From: Micromonospora sp. WMMA1947
GTDB taxonomy: Bacteria > Actinomycetota > Actinomycetes > Mycobacteriales > Micromonosporaceae
Reading direction: 5' to 3'
Assembly (NCBI RefSeq): GCF_027497355.1
Contig: NZ_CP114909.1
Coordinates: 558,001 to 622,000 of the forward strand
Length of the DNA stretch: 64,000 nucleotides
The notes under the pieces are model-generated. The model was not told the DNA's origin. It saw only the letters and a program-made list of their open reading frames with translations, and ran no database searches. Below, one piece after another: positions 1 to 11,006 of the stretch. How positions within the stretch are numbered: position 1 is the stretch's first letter; every line of letters begins with the position of its first letter. A program made the translations under genes and the position numbers.

Positions 1-665
1 ACGAAGATGACCTCGTCGGGCTGGACCGCGTCGCGGATGTTCGCGGCCTGCTGCATCATCTCGGTGTCGATACCGAGCCGGCCGGCGGTGTCGACGATGA
101 CGATGTCCCGGGCGGCGCGGCGGGCGTGCTCGATCGAGTCGCGGGCCACCTGCACCGGGTCGCCGACGCCGTTGCCGGGCGCCGGGGCGTACACCTCGAC
201 CCCGGCCCGGCCACCGAGCACCTGGAGCTGCCCGACGGCGTTGGGACGCTGGAGGTCGGCGGCGACGAGCAGCGGCTGGTGGCCCTGGCTCTTGAGCCAG
301 CGGGCCAGCTTGCCGGCGAGCGTCGTCTTGCCGGAACCCTGGAGACCGGCCAGCATGATCACGGTCGGCGGCTGCTTGGCGAACTGGAGCCGCCGCCCCT
401 CGCCACCGAGGATGTTGATCAGCTCCTCGTTGACGATCTTGACGATCTGCTGCGCCGGGTTGAGCGCCTGGGAGACCTCGGCGCCGCGCGCCCGCTCCTT
501 GACGTTCGCGATGAAGCCCTTGACCACCGGCAGGGCGACGTCGGCCTCCAGCAACGCCATCCGGATCTCGCGCGCGGTGGCGTCGATGTCGGCGTCGGTG
601 AGCCGGCCCTTGCCGCGGAGCTTGGTGAAGATCCCGGACAGGCGGTCACTCAAGGTGTCAAACAC
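1..665 (-). CDS. ffh: Signal recognition particle protein Ffh (N-terminal part, cut by window edge)
   Basis: This is the SRP54-type GTPase that binds signal sequences on ribosomes together with SRP RNA and docks on FtsY. Only about 221 codons lie in the window; the rest of the G domain and the methionine-rich M domain lie beyond base 1. The GTG at 665-663 gives an N terminus MFDTLSDRLSGIF, a standard Ffh start. The helical N domain follows, then the P-loop GLQGSGKTT near residue 105 and the DTAGR motif near the window edge. The partner ftsY lies 5 kb away on the same strand, as in other actinobacteria. Confidence 0.95.
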   Translation of the reverse strand, partial: MFDTLSDRLSGIFTKLRGKGRLTDADIDATAREIRMALLEADVALPVVKGFIANVKERARGAEVSQALNPAQQIVKIVNEELINILGGEGRRLQFAKQPPTVIMLAGLQGSGKTTLAGKLARWLKSQGHQPLLVAADLQRPNAVGQLQVLGGRAGVEVYAPAPGNGVGDPVQVARDSIEHARRAARDIVIVDTAGRLGIDTEMMQQAANIRDAVQPDEVIF

Positions 666-779
666 GCGAACATCCCGTTTGTCGTTTTCGGCGGGCACAT
701 GCTGCCGGGCCGGTGGTCCAGCCCACCGTTAGGGTAGCCCGCCGCCCACCCGCCCGCTCCGGCCCGGCGGCCCGTTCCG

Positions 780-3044
780 CTACACGGCGGCGAGGACGGC
801 GGCCTCGATCCGGGCCCGTTCCTCGTCCGAGGGCCAGCCACCGACCAGGTAGAACGCGTCCACCACGTCGCCGCCGAGCGTCGAGATCCGGGCGGCCCGC
901 ACCTGGGCGCCCGCCTCGTCCAGCGCGCAGGTGATCCGGTACAGCAGTCCGGCCGCGTCGGCGGCCCGCAGCTCCAGCAGGACCGCGTCGGTGGCCGCCT
1001 CCCGGTGCCACACCACGCGCGGCGCGGCGCCCTGGCTGCGCGCCGCCAGGGCTCGGCCGCGCAGCCGCTGGATGACCGAGACGTCACCGCCGACCGCGCG
1101 GCGCAGGTCGGCGCTGAGCGCGATCGGGTCCGGGGCCAGCCCGTAACGCGGCTGCACCCGGCACTGCACCAGGGCCCGGCCGTCGACGGTGGCGGCGTCC
1201 GCGGAGATCACCTCCAGGCGGTGCAGCGCCAGGCACCCGGCCACCGTCGCGAGCAGCCCGCGCCGGTCGGCGGCGGCCACCGCCACCCGGTCCTCCCCCA
1301 GGTGTACGACAGGCAGCGGCCCGGCCACGAGCGCCGGGTCGGGGGCCGGTGGGGCGGGCACCACGCCGGTGTCCAGCGTGGTCCGTACCCGGCTCACCAG
1401 TTCGGCGATCAGCCGGCCCTTCCAGCCGGACCAGGCGGCCGGGCCGGTGGCGGCGGCGTCGGCGCGGACCAGGGCGTGCAGGAGTTCCAGCGTGCCGGTG
1501 TCGCCGACGCGCTCGGCGACCCCGGCGACGGTCTTCGGGTCGGACAGGTCACGCCGGGTGGCCACGTCGGGCAGCAGCAGGTGCAGCCGGACCAGCGTGC
1601 CGATGAGCGCCGCCTCCTCCGGCGGCAGCCCGATCCGGGTGGCCACCGCCTCGGCCAGCGGCGCGCCGACGGCCGAGTGGTCCCCGTCCAGCCCTTTGCC
1701 GATGTCGTGCAGGAACGCGCCGAGCAGCAGCAGGTCGGGGCGTTCCACGTCGCGGGTGTGCCGGCTCGCCTCGTACGCGGTCTGCACCAGGTGCCGGTCG
1801 AGCGTGAACCGGTGCACCGGGTTGTGCTGGGGCAGGCTGCGCATCCGGGTCCACTCGGGCAGCCAGCGGTCGATCAGCCCGTACCTGTCGCAGGTCTCCC
1901 AGGCGGGCACCAGGCCGGGACCGGCGCCGAGCAGGGTGATCAGCGCGTCGCGGGCCGCCGGTGGCCAGGGCGCGGGCAGCGGCGGGCAGTACGCGGCCAG
2001 CCACTCGCAGGTGGCACGCGCGATCGGCAGCCGGGTGGTGGCGGCAGCGGCGGCCACACGCAGCGACAGGCTGGGGTCGGGGCGGGCCCCGATGGCGGTG
2101 CGGGCGAGCACGAGTTCGCCGTCCTGCTCCACCACGTCCCGGGCGACCGGGCGGCGCAGCGGACGGCCGGGCGCGGCGCGGTGCCGGCCGGAGCGGAGCC
2201 GGTCGGCGGCCCGCCAGGCGTCGTCGAGGGCGTGGCTGACGGTGCGGGCGTCGCCGGCGACCAGCCGCAGCAGCGCGTCGCCGTCCTCGGCTCCGAGCAG
2301 GCGTGCCACGCCGTCGCGTTCCTGGGCGACCAGGCGGTCGACGCGGCGGCCCACCTGCTGGTGCAGCGCGTCGCGGGTGTCCAGCAGCCGCCGGTGCGCC
2401 GCGTGTACGGCGGGGCGGAGCGCGTCGGTGACCCCGGCGGTGGCGATGGCGTGCAGGATGCCCACGTCGCGCAGCCCGCCGGCCGCCTCCTTGAGGTCGC
2501 CCTCGAGCAGGAACGCCAGTTCGCCGTGCGCCTCCCAGCGGGTCGCGGTGATCTCGCGCAGGCCGGGGAGCTGGCGGATCGCGGTCCGCCGCCAGTGGTC
2601 GGTGGCGGTACGGGCGAGCTGGTCGGTGAGCGCCGGGTCGCCCGCCACGTGCCGGGCGTCGAGCAGGCCGAGGGCGACCTTGACGTCGTCGTGGGCCACC
2701 GACAGCGCCTCGGCGACGGTGCGGACCGAGTGGTCGAGCCGCAGCCCGGCGTCCCAGATCGGATACCAGAGCGACGCGGCCAGTTCGTCGATGCCGGGTA
2801 CCCCGGCGTGCAGCAGCACCAGGTCGAGGTCGCCGTAGGGGGCGCACTGGCGGCGGCCCAGCCCGCCCACCGCGACGAGCGCGACGCCGTGGCGGTCCGG
2901 GAAGGCCCGGCGCAGCCAGGCGTCGAGCGCGTCGGCCCGGGCGGACCGGGCGGCCGCGCCGACGCCCCCGGGTACGCCGGCGACCTCGTTGACCACGGGC
3001 GCGCCGTCCCCGGTGGGGGCGGCGGCCGTGGTCAACGAGGTCAC
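780..3044 (-). CDS. glnD: [Protein-PII] nucleotidylyltransferase GlnD
   Basis: GlnD modifies and demodifies the PII protein in response to glutamine; in Streptomyces it is known to adenylylate Tyr51 of GlnK. The 754-residue protein shows the nucleotidyltransferase motif GG at 60-61 with D72 and D74 in GDLDLV. The HD hydrolase motif LHDIGKG lies near residue 440, and two C-terminal ACT domains lie near 580-650 and 675-740. Length is slightly short of enterobacterial GlnD. It is the last gene of amtB-glnB-glnD, 17 bp after glnB, so it is probably co-transcribed from the amtB promoter. Confidence 0.95.
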   Translation of the reverse strand: MTSLTTAAAPTGDGAPVVNEVAGVPGGVGAAARSARADALDAWLRRAFPDRHGVALVAVGGLGRRQCAPYGDLDLVLLHAGVPGIDELAASLWYPIWDAGLRLDHSVRTVAEALSVAHDDVKVALGLLDARHVAGDPALTDQLARTATDHWRRTAIRQLPGLREITATRWEAHGELAFLLEGDLKEAAGGLRDVGILHAIATAGVTDALRPAVHAAHRRLLDTRDALHQQVGRRVDRLVAQERDGVARLLGAEDGDALLRLVAGDARTVSHALDDAWRAADRLRSGRHRAAPGRPLRRPVARDVVEQDGELVLARTAIGARPDPSLSLRVAAAAATTRLPIARATCEWLAAYCPPLPAPWPPAARDALITLLGAGPGLVPAWETCDRYGLIDRWLPEWTRMRSLPQHNPVHRFTLDRHLVQTAYEASRHTRDVERPDLLLLGAFLHDIGKGLDGDHSAVGAPLAEAVATRIGLPPEEAALIGTLVRLHLLLPDVATRRDLSDPKTVAGVAERVGDTGTLELLHALVRADAAATGPAAWSGWKGRLIAELVSRVRTTLDTGVVPAPPAPDPALVAGPLPVVHLGEDRVAVAAADRRGLLATVAGCLALHRLEVISADAATVDGRALVQCRVQPRYGLAPDPIALSADLRRAVGGDVSVIQRLRGRALAARSQGAAPRVVWHREAATDAVLLELRAADAAGLLYRITCALDEAGAQVRAARISTLGGDVVDAFYLVGGWPSDEERARIEAAVLAAV

Positions 3045-3061
3045 GTCGGCGGGTCCGGCGA

Positions 3062-4781
<1,720 letters not shown>

Positions 4782-4872
4782 GCTGCCTCCTCTCGTTGTC
4801 GTATTCCTCCCTCCGACTGAGACCTGGCAGCATCGCCCGTCAGCCGGTTGCGCGGAAGCTTTGTCGCCGGCT

Positions 4873-4911
4873 GTTTCCTTCAGCGACACCGCGCGATTTC
4901 CGACGCGTGAC
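4873..4911 (-). promoter_or_regulatory. Candidate GlnR box upstream of amtB
   Basis: Read toward amtB, the strand holds GTCAC-6 nt-GAAAT-6 nt-GTGTC-7 nt-GAAAC. The actinomycete GlnR consensus is gTnAC-n6-GaAAc repeated with a 22-nt period. Both a-sites are exactly 22 nt apart; the last b-site is shifted by one base. A further GAAAC lies just upstream at 4917-4921. GlnR activation of amtB is established in Streptomyces and mycobacteria; here the site is inferred from sequence only. Confidence 0.6.
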
Positions 4912-4947
4912 GGGTTGTTTCCGGCGTGTGAAGAACGCCGATCTTGG

Positions 4948-5736
4948 TCAGCGGAGCGCAGCCTCCAGCTGGTGCCGCTCGTAGTCGAGCAGCCGCAGGT
5001 CACGCATAGGGCGACGCAGGTGGCCCTTGTGGACGATCCGGACGAACGCCGGTTCACCGGCGGCGGCCATCCGCCGGATGCCCTCGACGTGGTCGACGAT
5101 GCGCTTGCGGATGGTCCGGATGAGCCGGTGCCGGTCGCGCGGGATCAGCCCGTAGGCGTCGGCGAACAGGCGCAGCCGGCGCGGCCGGTCGGGGTGCTTC
5201 CAGCCGAGCGTGATCGAGTCGCGGTCGGAGAAGATCGGCACCCAGGTCCAGGCCGCGTACGCCACGTCGTAGATGCGGGCGCCGGGCGAGGCGAGGTCGA
5301 AGTCGATCAGCCCGAGCGTGCCGTCCGGGCGCCAGATCACGTTGTGCGGCGCGGCGTCGTGGTGGCAGATGACCTCGGTGTCCGGCGGGGGCGGCCCGAA
5401 GGAGCGCCAGACCGCGCCGGGCGGCGGGGTGAAACCGTACTGCGCGTCGTGGAACATCCGCAGCATGGTGGCCACCGTGACCAGGGCCTCGTCGGTGACC
5501 CAGTGCGGGGCCAGCGGGTACTCCCCGCACTCCCCCTCCAGGTACGACAGAACCTCCCGGTTGCGCTCGTCCATGCCGAGTGCCCGGGGCGCGCCGGTGA
5601 ATCCGACGTACTCCAGGTGGCGCAGCAGCGCGTGCACGGAGGGCGTCCACGGGCCGGCGTTGCGCCGGACCGTGTCTCCCACACGGACCACGGTGCTCAC
5701 GTTCCCGCCGTGCAGCGGGATCTCCTGCGAAGTCAC
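4948..5736 (-). CDS. Aminoglycoside phosphotransferase-family kinase
   Basis: Protein-kinase-like phosphotransferase fold. The catalytic loop is HHDAAPHNVIW, and the following LIDFDLAS supplies the metal-binding Asp; both are intact. The N terminus (GGNVSTVVRVGDTVRR) is typical of small APH-domain proteins annotated as phosphotransferases without known substrate. GTG 5736 with GGGAG upstream gives 262 residues; an alternative GTG at 5811 adds 25 poorly conserved-looking residues and lacks a clear ribosome site. It sits between amtB and ftsY on the same strand. Antibiotic phosphorylation is possible but not implied. Confidence 0.8.
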   Translation of the reverse strand: MTSQEIPLHGGNVSTVVRVGDTVRRNAGPWTPSVHALLRHLEYVGFTGAPRALGMDERNREVLSYLEGECGEYPLAPHWVTDEALVTVATMLRMFHDAQYGFTPPPGAVWRSFGPPPPDTEVICHHDAAPHNVIWRPDGTLGLIDFDLASPGARIYDVAYAAWTWVPIFSDRDSITLGWKHPDRPRRLRLFADAYGLIPRDRHRLIRTIRKRIVDHVEGIRRMAAAGEPAFVRIVHKGHLRRPMRDLRLLDYERHQLEAALR

Positions 5737-5819
5737 GTACGGTCTCCCGAGGCGTGGCGACGGGTGGCTGGGGTCGCGCCACCCCGCGTAGGCGCGATCG
5801 TCAGTCGTCACGGGAGAGG

Positions 5820-7010
5820 CTACGCGTCCCGGGCGAGCGGCTCGGTGCCGAGCAACGCGTCGACGAACTGTGCCGGGTCGAACGGGGCCAGGTCGTCCTT
5901 GCCCTCGCCGAGGCCGACGAGCTTGACCGGGATGCCGAGCTTGCGCTGCACGGCGATCACGATGCCGCCCTTGGCCGTCCCGTCGAGCTTGGTCAGCACC
6001 ACGCCGGTGACGTTCACCGCCTCGGTGAAGACCCGCGCCTGCTCCAGCCCGTTCTGGCCGGTGGTGGCGTCGAGGATCAGCAGCGTCTCGTCGATCGGGC
6101 CGTGCTTCTCCACCACCCGCTTGACCTTGCCCAGCTCGTCCATCAGGCCGATCTTGTTCTGCAGCCGGCCGGCGGTGTCGATGAGCACGGTGTCGACGCC
6201 GGTGTCGATGCCGCGCTTGACCGCGTCGAACGCGACGCTGGCCGGGTCGGCGGCCTCGGGCCCGCGGACCGTCTCGGCGCCCACCCGGCCGCCCCAGGTC
6301 TCCAGCTGGTCGGCGGCGGCGGCCCGGAACGTGTCGGCCGCGCCGAGGAGCACGCTGCGGCCGTCCGCGACGAGCACCCGGGCGATCTTGCCGCAGGTGG
6401 TGGTCTTGCCGGCGCCGTTGACGCCGACCACGAGCACGACCGCCGGGACGCCCTCCTTCGGCGCGGTGCGCAGCGAGCGGTCCAGGCTCGGGTCGAGCGC
6501 GTTCACCAGCTCGGCGGCGAGCAGCGCGCGCAGCTCCTCCCCGGTCCGGGTGCCGAGCACCCGGGTCCGCTCGCGCAGCCGGTCGACGATCTCCCGGGTC
6601 GCGTCGATGCCGACGTCGGCGGTGATCAGGCTGTCCTCGATCTCCTCCCAGGTGTCCTCGTCCAGCCGGTCGCGGCTGAGCAGGCCGAGCAGGCCCTTGC
6701 CGAAGACGTTCTGCGAGCGGGACAGCCGCGAGCGCAGCCGGACCAGCCGGCCGGCGGTCGGCTCCGGGACCTCGACCTGCGGCACCTCGACCGGAGGGGC
6801 CGGCGGCGCCTCGACCACCACACCGGTGGTGAGTTCCGCCTCCGGGGCCTCGACCGGCGGACCGGCCAGGTCCTCCTCCGTCCGGGTGTCGACCTCCGTG
6901 CGCGGCAGCGGCGGCTGCGGGCGCCGGCGCAGCCGGGGCACCACGAGGCTCAGGCCGCCGATGATCAGCACGCCGAGCAGGGCGAGAGCGACGAGGAGGT
7001 ATTCCGTCAT
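5820..7010 (-). CDS. ftsY: Signal recognition particle receptor FtsY
   Basis: SRP receptor GTPase that pairs with Ffh at the membrane. ATG 7010 gives 396 residues: an N-terminal membrane helix (about 4-26), a charged Pro/Glu-rich linker (about 30-95), then the NG domain. G motifs are visible: GVNGAGKTTT (P-loop), DTAGR and TKLDGTAKGG. The N-terminal transmembrane anchor is typical of actinobacterial FtsY, unlike the soluble acidic A domain of E. coli. An in-frame extension to 7088 is not supported. Lies 83 bp downstream of the phosphotransferase start on the same strand. Confidence 0.96.
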   Translation of the reverse strand: MTEYLLVALALLGVLIIGGLSLVVPRLRRRPQPPLPRTEVDTRTEEDLAGPPVEAPEAELTTGVVVEAPPAPPVEVPQVEVPEPTAGRLVRLRSRLSRSQNVFGKGLLGLLSRDRLDEDTWEEIEDSLITADVGIDATREIVDRLRERTRVLGTRTGEELRALLAAELVNALDPSLDRSLRTAPKEGVPAVVLVVGVNGAGKTTTCGKIARVLVADGRSVLLGAADTFRAAAADQLETWGGRVGAETVRGPEAADPASVAFDAVKRGIDTGVDTVLIDTAGRLQNKIGLMDELGKVKRVVEKHGPIDETLLILDATTGQNGLEQARVFTEAVNVTGVVLTKLDGTAKGGIVIAVQRKLGIPVKLVGLGEGKDDLAPFDPAQFVDALLGTEPLARDA

Positions 7011-7156
7011 GCCCGAAATCCTGTCAGATGCCGGCGACGGCGTCCCACTCACCGCCTCGGCACGCGAACAACCTGCGGGTACGCTCACACCGGAAGGCGT
7101 ACCGCAACCGCCGGCCGGGTAGGGATCAGCCGTAACGATCTTGTCGGAGGTGTGTC

Positions 7157-8869
7157 GTGCCCGGTTCCCGCCTGCTCATCGGCCCGCTGCTGCGGCGGGT
7201 CGTCGACACGCGGGCGACCGTCTGGGTGGAGACCAGTTCACCTGCCGTCGTCACCGTCCGCACGGCCGACGGCGCCACCGGCAGCGCGCCCACCTTCTCC
7301 GCGTACGACCACCACTACGCGATCGTCGTGGTGAGCGGGCTCACCCCGGACAGCGCCACCACGTACGAGGTGCTGATCGACGACGAGGTGGCGTGGCCGC
7401 TGCCGGACTCGTCGTTCCCGCCCAGCGTGATCCGGACCCGCGCGCTCGACGACGCCGACCAGCCGGTACGCCTGTTGTTCGGCTCGTGCCGGGAGACCAC
7501 CCAGCACTCCACCGCGCGGAAGCTGCCGCCCGACGCGCTCGACGCGTACGCCCGGCGGGTGATGGCCGCGCCCGAGCAGGCCGTGCTGCCCGACCTGCTG
7601 GTGCTGCTCGGCGACCAGGTGTACGCGGACGAGACCTCGCCGACCGTGCGGCGGCTGCTGAAGCGTCGCCGCAAGCGGCCGAAGGACGCCCCGGCGACGC
7701 AGGTGGTGAGCTTCGACGAGTACACCAAGCTCTACCTGGAGTCGTGGCGCGACCCGGAGATCCGCTGGCTGCTCTCCACGGTGCCGAGCGTGATGATCTT
7801 CGACGACCACGAGGTGATCGACGACTGGAACACCTCGCAGTCGTGGCGCGCGGACATGCGCGAGCAGCCGTGGTGGGCCGAACGGATCCGCAGCGGTCTC
7901 GCCTCCTACTGGGTCTACCAGCACCTGGGCAACCTGAGCCCGGACGAGATCGCCGCCGACCCGGTGTACGCGAAGGTGGTCGCCGCCGAGGACGCCACGG
8001 GTGTGCTGCACGAGTTCGGCGAGCGGGTCGACAAGGAGGCCGACCTGGCGCACGACACCGAGCGCTGGCGGGCCGTGCAGTACCAGTGGAGCTACGCGCT
8101 GGACCTGGGCCGCACCCGCCTGGTCATGCTGGACAACCGGTCCAGCCGGGTGCTCCTGCCCGGCAGCCGGGCGATGCTGCCGCCGGGCGAGTGGTCGTGG
8201 TTCCTCGACCAGGCCCACGGCACCTACGACCACCTGGTGGTGGGCAGCTCGCTGCCGTGGCTGCTGCCGCCGGGCATCCACCACGTCGAGGCGTGGAACG
8301 AACGCCTGGCCGACTCGAGCCGCCCCTGGGTGGCCCGGCTATCCGAGCAGATCCGCCGGGCCCTGGACCTGGAGCACTGGGCGGCGTTCCGGCGCTCGTT
8401 CGAGGCGCTGGGCGAACTGTTCGCGCGGCTGGGCAGCGGCACCGCGCCGCGCACCGGGGCGCGGGTGGGCGCCGGGCCGGCGTACGCGCGACCGGCGTCG
8501 ATCAGCGTGCTCTCCGGTGACGTGCACCACTCGTACGTGGCGCGGGCCCGGTTCGCCGACCGCGACGTCCGCACGCCGGTGCACCAGCTCACCTGTTCAC
8601 CGATCCACAACCAGGTACCGGCCGGCATGCGACCGCTGATGACGCTGGGCTGGAGTCCGGGGCCGGCCGGGGCGACGCGGGCGCTGGCGCGCTCGGCCGG
8701 GGTCCGCCGCCCGGCGGTGCGGTGGCGGAAGCTGGCCGGGCCCTACTTCGGCAACGCGGTGGCCACGCTCACGCACCAGGGTCGCCGGGCCGCCGTGGTG
8801 ATCGAGGGCACGACCAGCGAGGGCGAGCTGCGACCGGTGGCGCAACAGCAACTGAGCGGCGACGACTGA
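7157..8869 (+). CDS. PhoD-like metallophosphatase
   Basis: Alkaline phosphatase D family enzyme, expected to hydrolyse phosphomono- or diesters with a Ca/Fe-type active site. GTG 7157 follows CGGAGG and gives 570 residues. An N-terminal Ig-like domain is followed by the metallophosphatase core: LLFGSCRE, LLLGDQVYAD, MIFDDHEVIDDWN and LSGDVHHSY carry the metal ligands. No Tat or Sec signal peptide is visible, which differs from secreted PhoD, so it may be cytoplasmic or exported otherwise. The 146-bp gap to ftsY must hold both divergent promoters; I see no PHO box there. Confidence 0.85.
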   Translation: MPGSRLLIGPLLRRVVDTRATVWVETSSPAVVTVRTADGATGSAPTFSAYDHHYAIVVVSGLTPDSATTYEVLIDDEVAWPLPDSSFPPSVIRTRALDDADQPVRLLFGSCRETTQHSTARKLPPDALDAYARRVMAAPEQAVLPDLLVLLGDQVYADETSPTVRRLLKRRRKRPKDAPATQVVSFDEYTKLYLESWRDPEIRWLLSTVPSVMIFDDHEVIDDWNTSQSWRADMREQPWWAERIRSGLASYWVYQHLGNLSPDEIAADPVYAKVVAAEDATGVLHEFGERVDKEADLAHDTERWRAVQYQWSYALDLGRTRLVMLDNRSSRVLLPGSRAMLPPGEWSWFLDQAHGTYDHLVVGSSLPWLLPPGIHHVEAWNERLADSSRPWVARLSEQIRRALDLEHWAAFRRSFEALGELFARLGSGTAPRTGARVGAGPAYARPASISVLSGDVHHSYVARARFADRDVRTPVHQLTCSPIHNQVPAGMRPLMTLGWSPGPAGATRALARSAGVRRPAVRWRKLAGPYFGNAVATLTHQGRRAAVVIEGTTSEGELRPVAQQQLSGDD

Positions 8870-8882
8870 GTACCCTCTGGGC

Positions 8883-9308
8883 GTGGACGAGACGCTGCGC
8901 GCCGTGGAGCACGAGTTGACCGCGTTGCTGCGCCGCGGACGGGCGCTCTCCTGGGAGATCGCCCGGGAGGTCCACCCGAACCTGGAACCGAACGCGTACG
9001 GCCTGCTGCTCTGGCTGCGCCGCTCCGGGTCGATCCGGCTCACCGACCTGGCCGCGAAGCTGGGCATCGGCAAGGGCACGCTCAGCCGCCAGATCGGCGG
9101 GCTGGAGGCGCTGGGCCTGGTACGCCGCGATCCGGACCCGACGGACCGGCGTGCGGCCCAGCTCAGCCTGACCGAGGAGGGCACCCGGCGGTTCGACGCC
9201 GCCCGGGCCGCCCGACTCGGACAAATCCGACGTTCGCTTGAAAGCTGGCCGACCGAGGACGTGGCGGACTTCGCCCGCCTGATGCACCGCTTCAACGAGT
9301 CGCTCTGA
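8883..9308 (+). CDS. MarR-family transcriptional regulator
   Basis: A 141-residue dimeric winged-helix regulator. The helix-turn-helix region is IRLTDLAAKLGIGKGTLSRQIGGLEALGLV (given in two parts: residues about 43-60 and 61-75), followed by a wing with RRDPDPTDRRA and the helical dimerisation C terminus. It starts with GTG 13 bp after the phosphatase gene and is followed by a DHA2 efflux pump whose leader carries two inverted repeats suitable for MarR dimers. Inferred role: repressor of the pump, released by a small ligand or drug. Confidence 0.88.
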   Translation: MDETLRAVEHELTALLRRGRALSWEIAREVHPNLEPNAYGLLLWLRRSGSIRLTDLAAKLGIGKGTLSRQIGGLEALGLVRRDPDPTDRRAAQLSLTEEGTRRFDAARAARLGQIRRSLESWPTEDVADFARLMHRFNESL

Positions 9309-9346
9309 GCCTTCCGGCGGGGAACAATCCGTACCCGGCACCGGTT

Positions 9347-9387
9347 GTTGCTCAAGGCAACGACTTCTGAGGTTGCCCGAGGCAACC
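9347..9387 (+). promoter_or_regulatory. Double inverted-repeat operator before the DHA2 pump
   Basis: Two related palindromes lie 25 bp centre to centre: GTTGCTCAAGGCAAC (9347-9361) and GGTTGCCCGAGGCAACC (9371-9387). Shared core is TTGCYCRAGGCAA. A third half-site GGCAACC overlaps the ribosome site at 9404-9410. Their position between marR and the pump start (9415) fits MarR-type repression. Binding by the adjacent MarR is inference. Confidence 0.65.
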
Positions 9388-9414
9388 TTTCCCCCGTTCC
9401 GGAGGCAACCCACG

Positions 9415-11004
9415 ATGACTCAGGCGACTGCGCCCGCACGGGCGACCGGCGTCGACATGTCCCACCGGCAGATCCTGGAGGCACTCTCCGGCCTGCTGCT
9501 GGGCATGTTCGTCGCCATCCTCTCCTCCACGGTCGTCTCCAACGCGCTGCCGCGGATCATCACGGACCTGCGCGGCGGCCAGTCGGCGTACACCTGGGTG
9601 GTCACCTCGACGCTGCTGGCGACCACCGCGACCACGCCCATCTGGGGCAAGCTGTCCGACCTGTTCAGCAAGAAGCTGCTGGTCCAGATCTCCCTGGTGG
9701 TCTTCGTGCTGGGCTCGGTGCTCGCCGGGCAGGCACAGACCACCGGCGAGCTGATCGCCTGCCGGGTCGTGCAGGGCGTCGGCGCGGGCGGCCTCACCGC
9801 CCTGGCCCAGGTGATCATGGCGACGATGATCGCCCCGCGCGAGCGCGGCCGGTACAGCGGCTACCTCGGCGCGGTCATGGCCGTCGGCACCATCGGCGGC
9901 CCGCTGATCGGCGGCGTGATCGTGGACACCTCCTGGCTCGGCTGGCGCTGGTGCTTCTACGTCGGCGTGCCGTTCGCCGTGCTCGCCCTGATCGTGCTCC
10001 AGCGGACGCTGCGCCTGCCGGTGGTCAAGCGCGAAGTGAAGATCGACTGGTGGGGGGCCACCCTCATCACCGCCGCCGTCTCGCTGCTGCTCGTCTGGAT
10101 CACGCTGGCCGGTGACAGGTACGACTGGATCTCCTGGCAGAGCGGCGTGCTGGTGGCCGGCGCGGCGGTGCTCGGCGCGCTCGCCACCCGGGTCGAGAAG
10201 CGCGCCACGGACCCGATGATCCCGCCGCACCTGTTCCGCAACCGCACCATCACCCTCGCCGTGATCGCCAGCATCGCGGTCGGCGTCGGCATGTTCGGCG
10301 CCTCGGTCTTCCTCGGGCAGTACTTTCAGATCAGCCGCGGCGCCAGCCCGACCATGTCCGGCCTGATGACGCTGCCGATGATCGGCGGCCTGCTGGTCTC
10401 CTCGACGGTGGTCGGCCGGATCATCACCAGCACCGGCCGCTGGAAGAGCTGGTTGGTCATCGGCTCGGTGCTGCTCACCGCCGGCTTCGCGCTGATGGGC
10501 ACCATGCGCGCCGACACCCCGTACTGGCACCTCGCCGTGTTCATGGCGCTGATCGGTCTCGGCGTCGGCATGAGCATGCAGAACCTGGTGCTCGCCGTGC
10601 AGAACACGGTCCGCCCGGACGAGCTCGGCGCGGCCAGCTCGGTGGTGGCGTTCTTCCGCAGCCTCGGCGGCGCGATCGGCGTCAGCGCGCTCGGCGCGGT
10701 GCTCGGGCACCGGGTCACCGGCTACATGGCCGACGGCCTGAGCCGCCTCGGCGTCCCGGCCTCCGGGTCGGGTGGCGGCGGTCTGCCGGACGTGCACACG
10801 CTGCCCGGCCCGATCCGGACCGTGGTCGAGGCCGCGTACGGGCACGCCGCCGGTGACATCTTCCTGGCCGCCGCCCCGTTCGGGCTGCTCGCCCTCGTCG
10901 CGGTGATCCTCATCCGGGAGGTGCCGCTGCGCCGCTCCAACGCCGAGCCGGTCCCCGCCGGGCAGGAGACGGCCGAGGCCGTCGCGGCCGGAACGCGGCA
11001 CTGA
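9415..11004 (+). CDS. DHA2-family MFS multidrug efflux transporter
   Basis: Proton-coupled exporter of the EmrB/QacA type. ATG 9415 with GGAGG nine bases upstream gives 529 residues and about 14 membrane helices, the DHA2 number. Visible motifs are the loop 2-3 signature GKLSDLFSKK and the exporter motif C region GAVMAVGTIGGPLIGG. The C-terminal tail is short and hydrophilic. Preceded by marR and a paired operator, and followed after 2 bp by a universal stress protein gene, so probably a marR-regulated stress or drug response unit. Substrate unknown. Confidence 0.9.
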   Translation: MTQATAPARATGVDMSHRQILEALSGLLLGMFVAILSSTVVSNALPRIITDLRGGQSAYTWVVTSTLLATTATTPIWGKLSDLFSKKLLVQISLVVFVLGSVLAGQAQTTGELIACRVVQGVGAGGLTALAQVIMATMIAPRERGRYSGYLGAVMAVGTIGGPLIGGVIVDTSWLGWRWCFYVGVPFAVLALIVLQRTLRLPVVKREVKIDWWGATLITAAVSLLLVWITLAGDRYDWISWQSGVLVAGAAVLGALATRVEKRATDPMIPPHLFRNRTITLAVIASIAVGVGMFGASVFLGQYFQISRGASPTMSGLMTLPMIGGLLVSSTVVGRIITSTGRWKSWLVIGSVLLTAGFALMGTMRADTPYWHLAVFMALIGLGVGMSMQNLVLAVQNTVRPDELGAASSVVAFFRSLGGAIGVSALGAVLGHRVTGYMADGLSRLGVPASGSGGGGLPDVHTLPGPIRTVVEAAYGHAAGDIFLAAAPFGLLALVAVILIREVPLRRSNAEPVPAGQETAEAVAAGTRH

Positions 11005-11006
11005 CG

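Noticed and set aside
4948..5736. Aminoglycoside resistance gene
   Set aside because: Only the general kinase fold is visible; no specific aph subfamily motif, so it is described as a family kinase.
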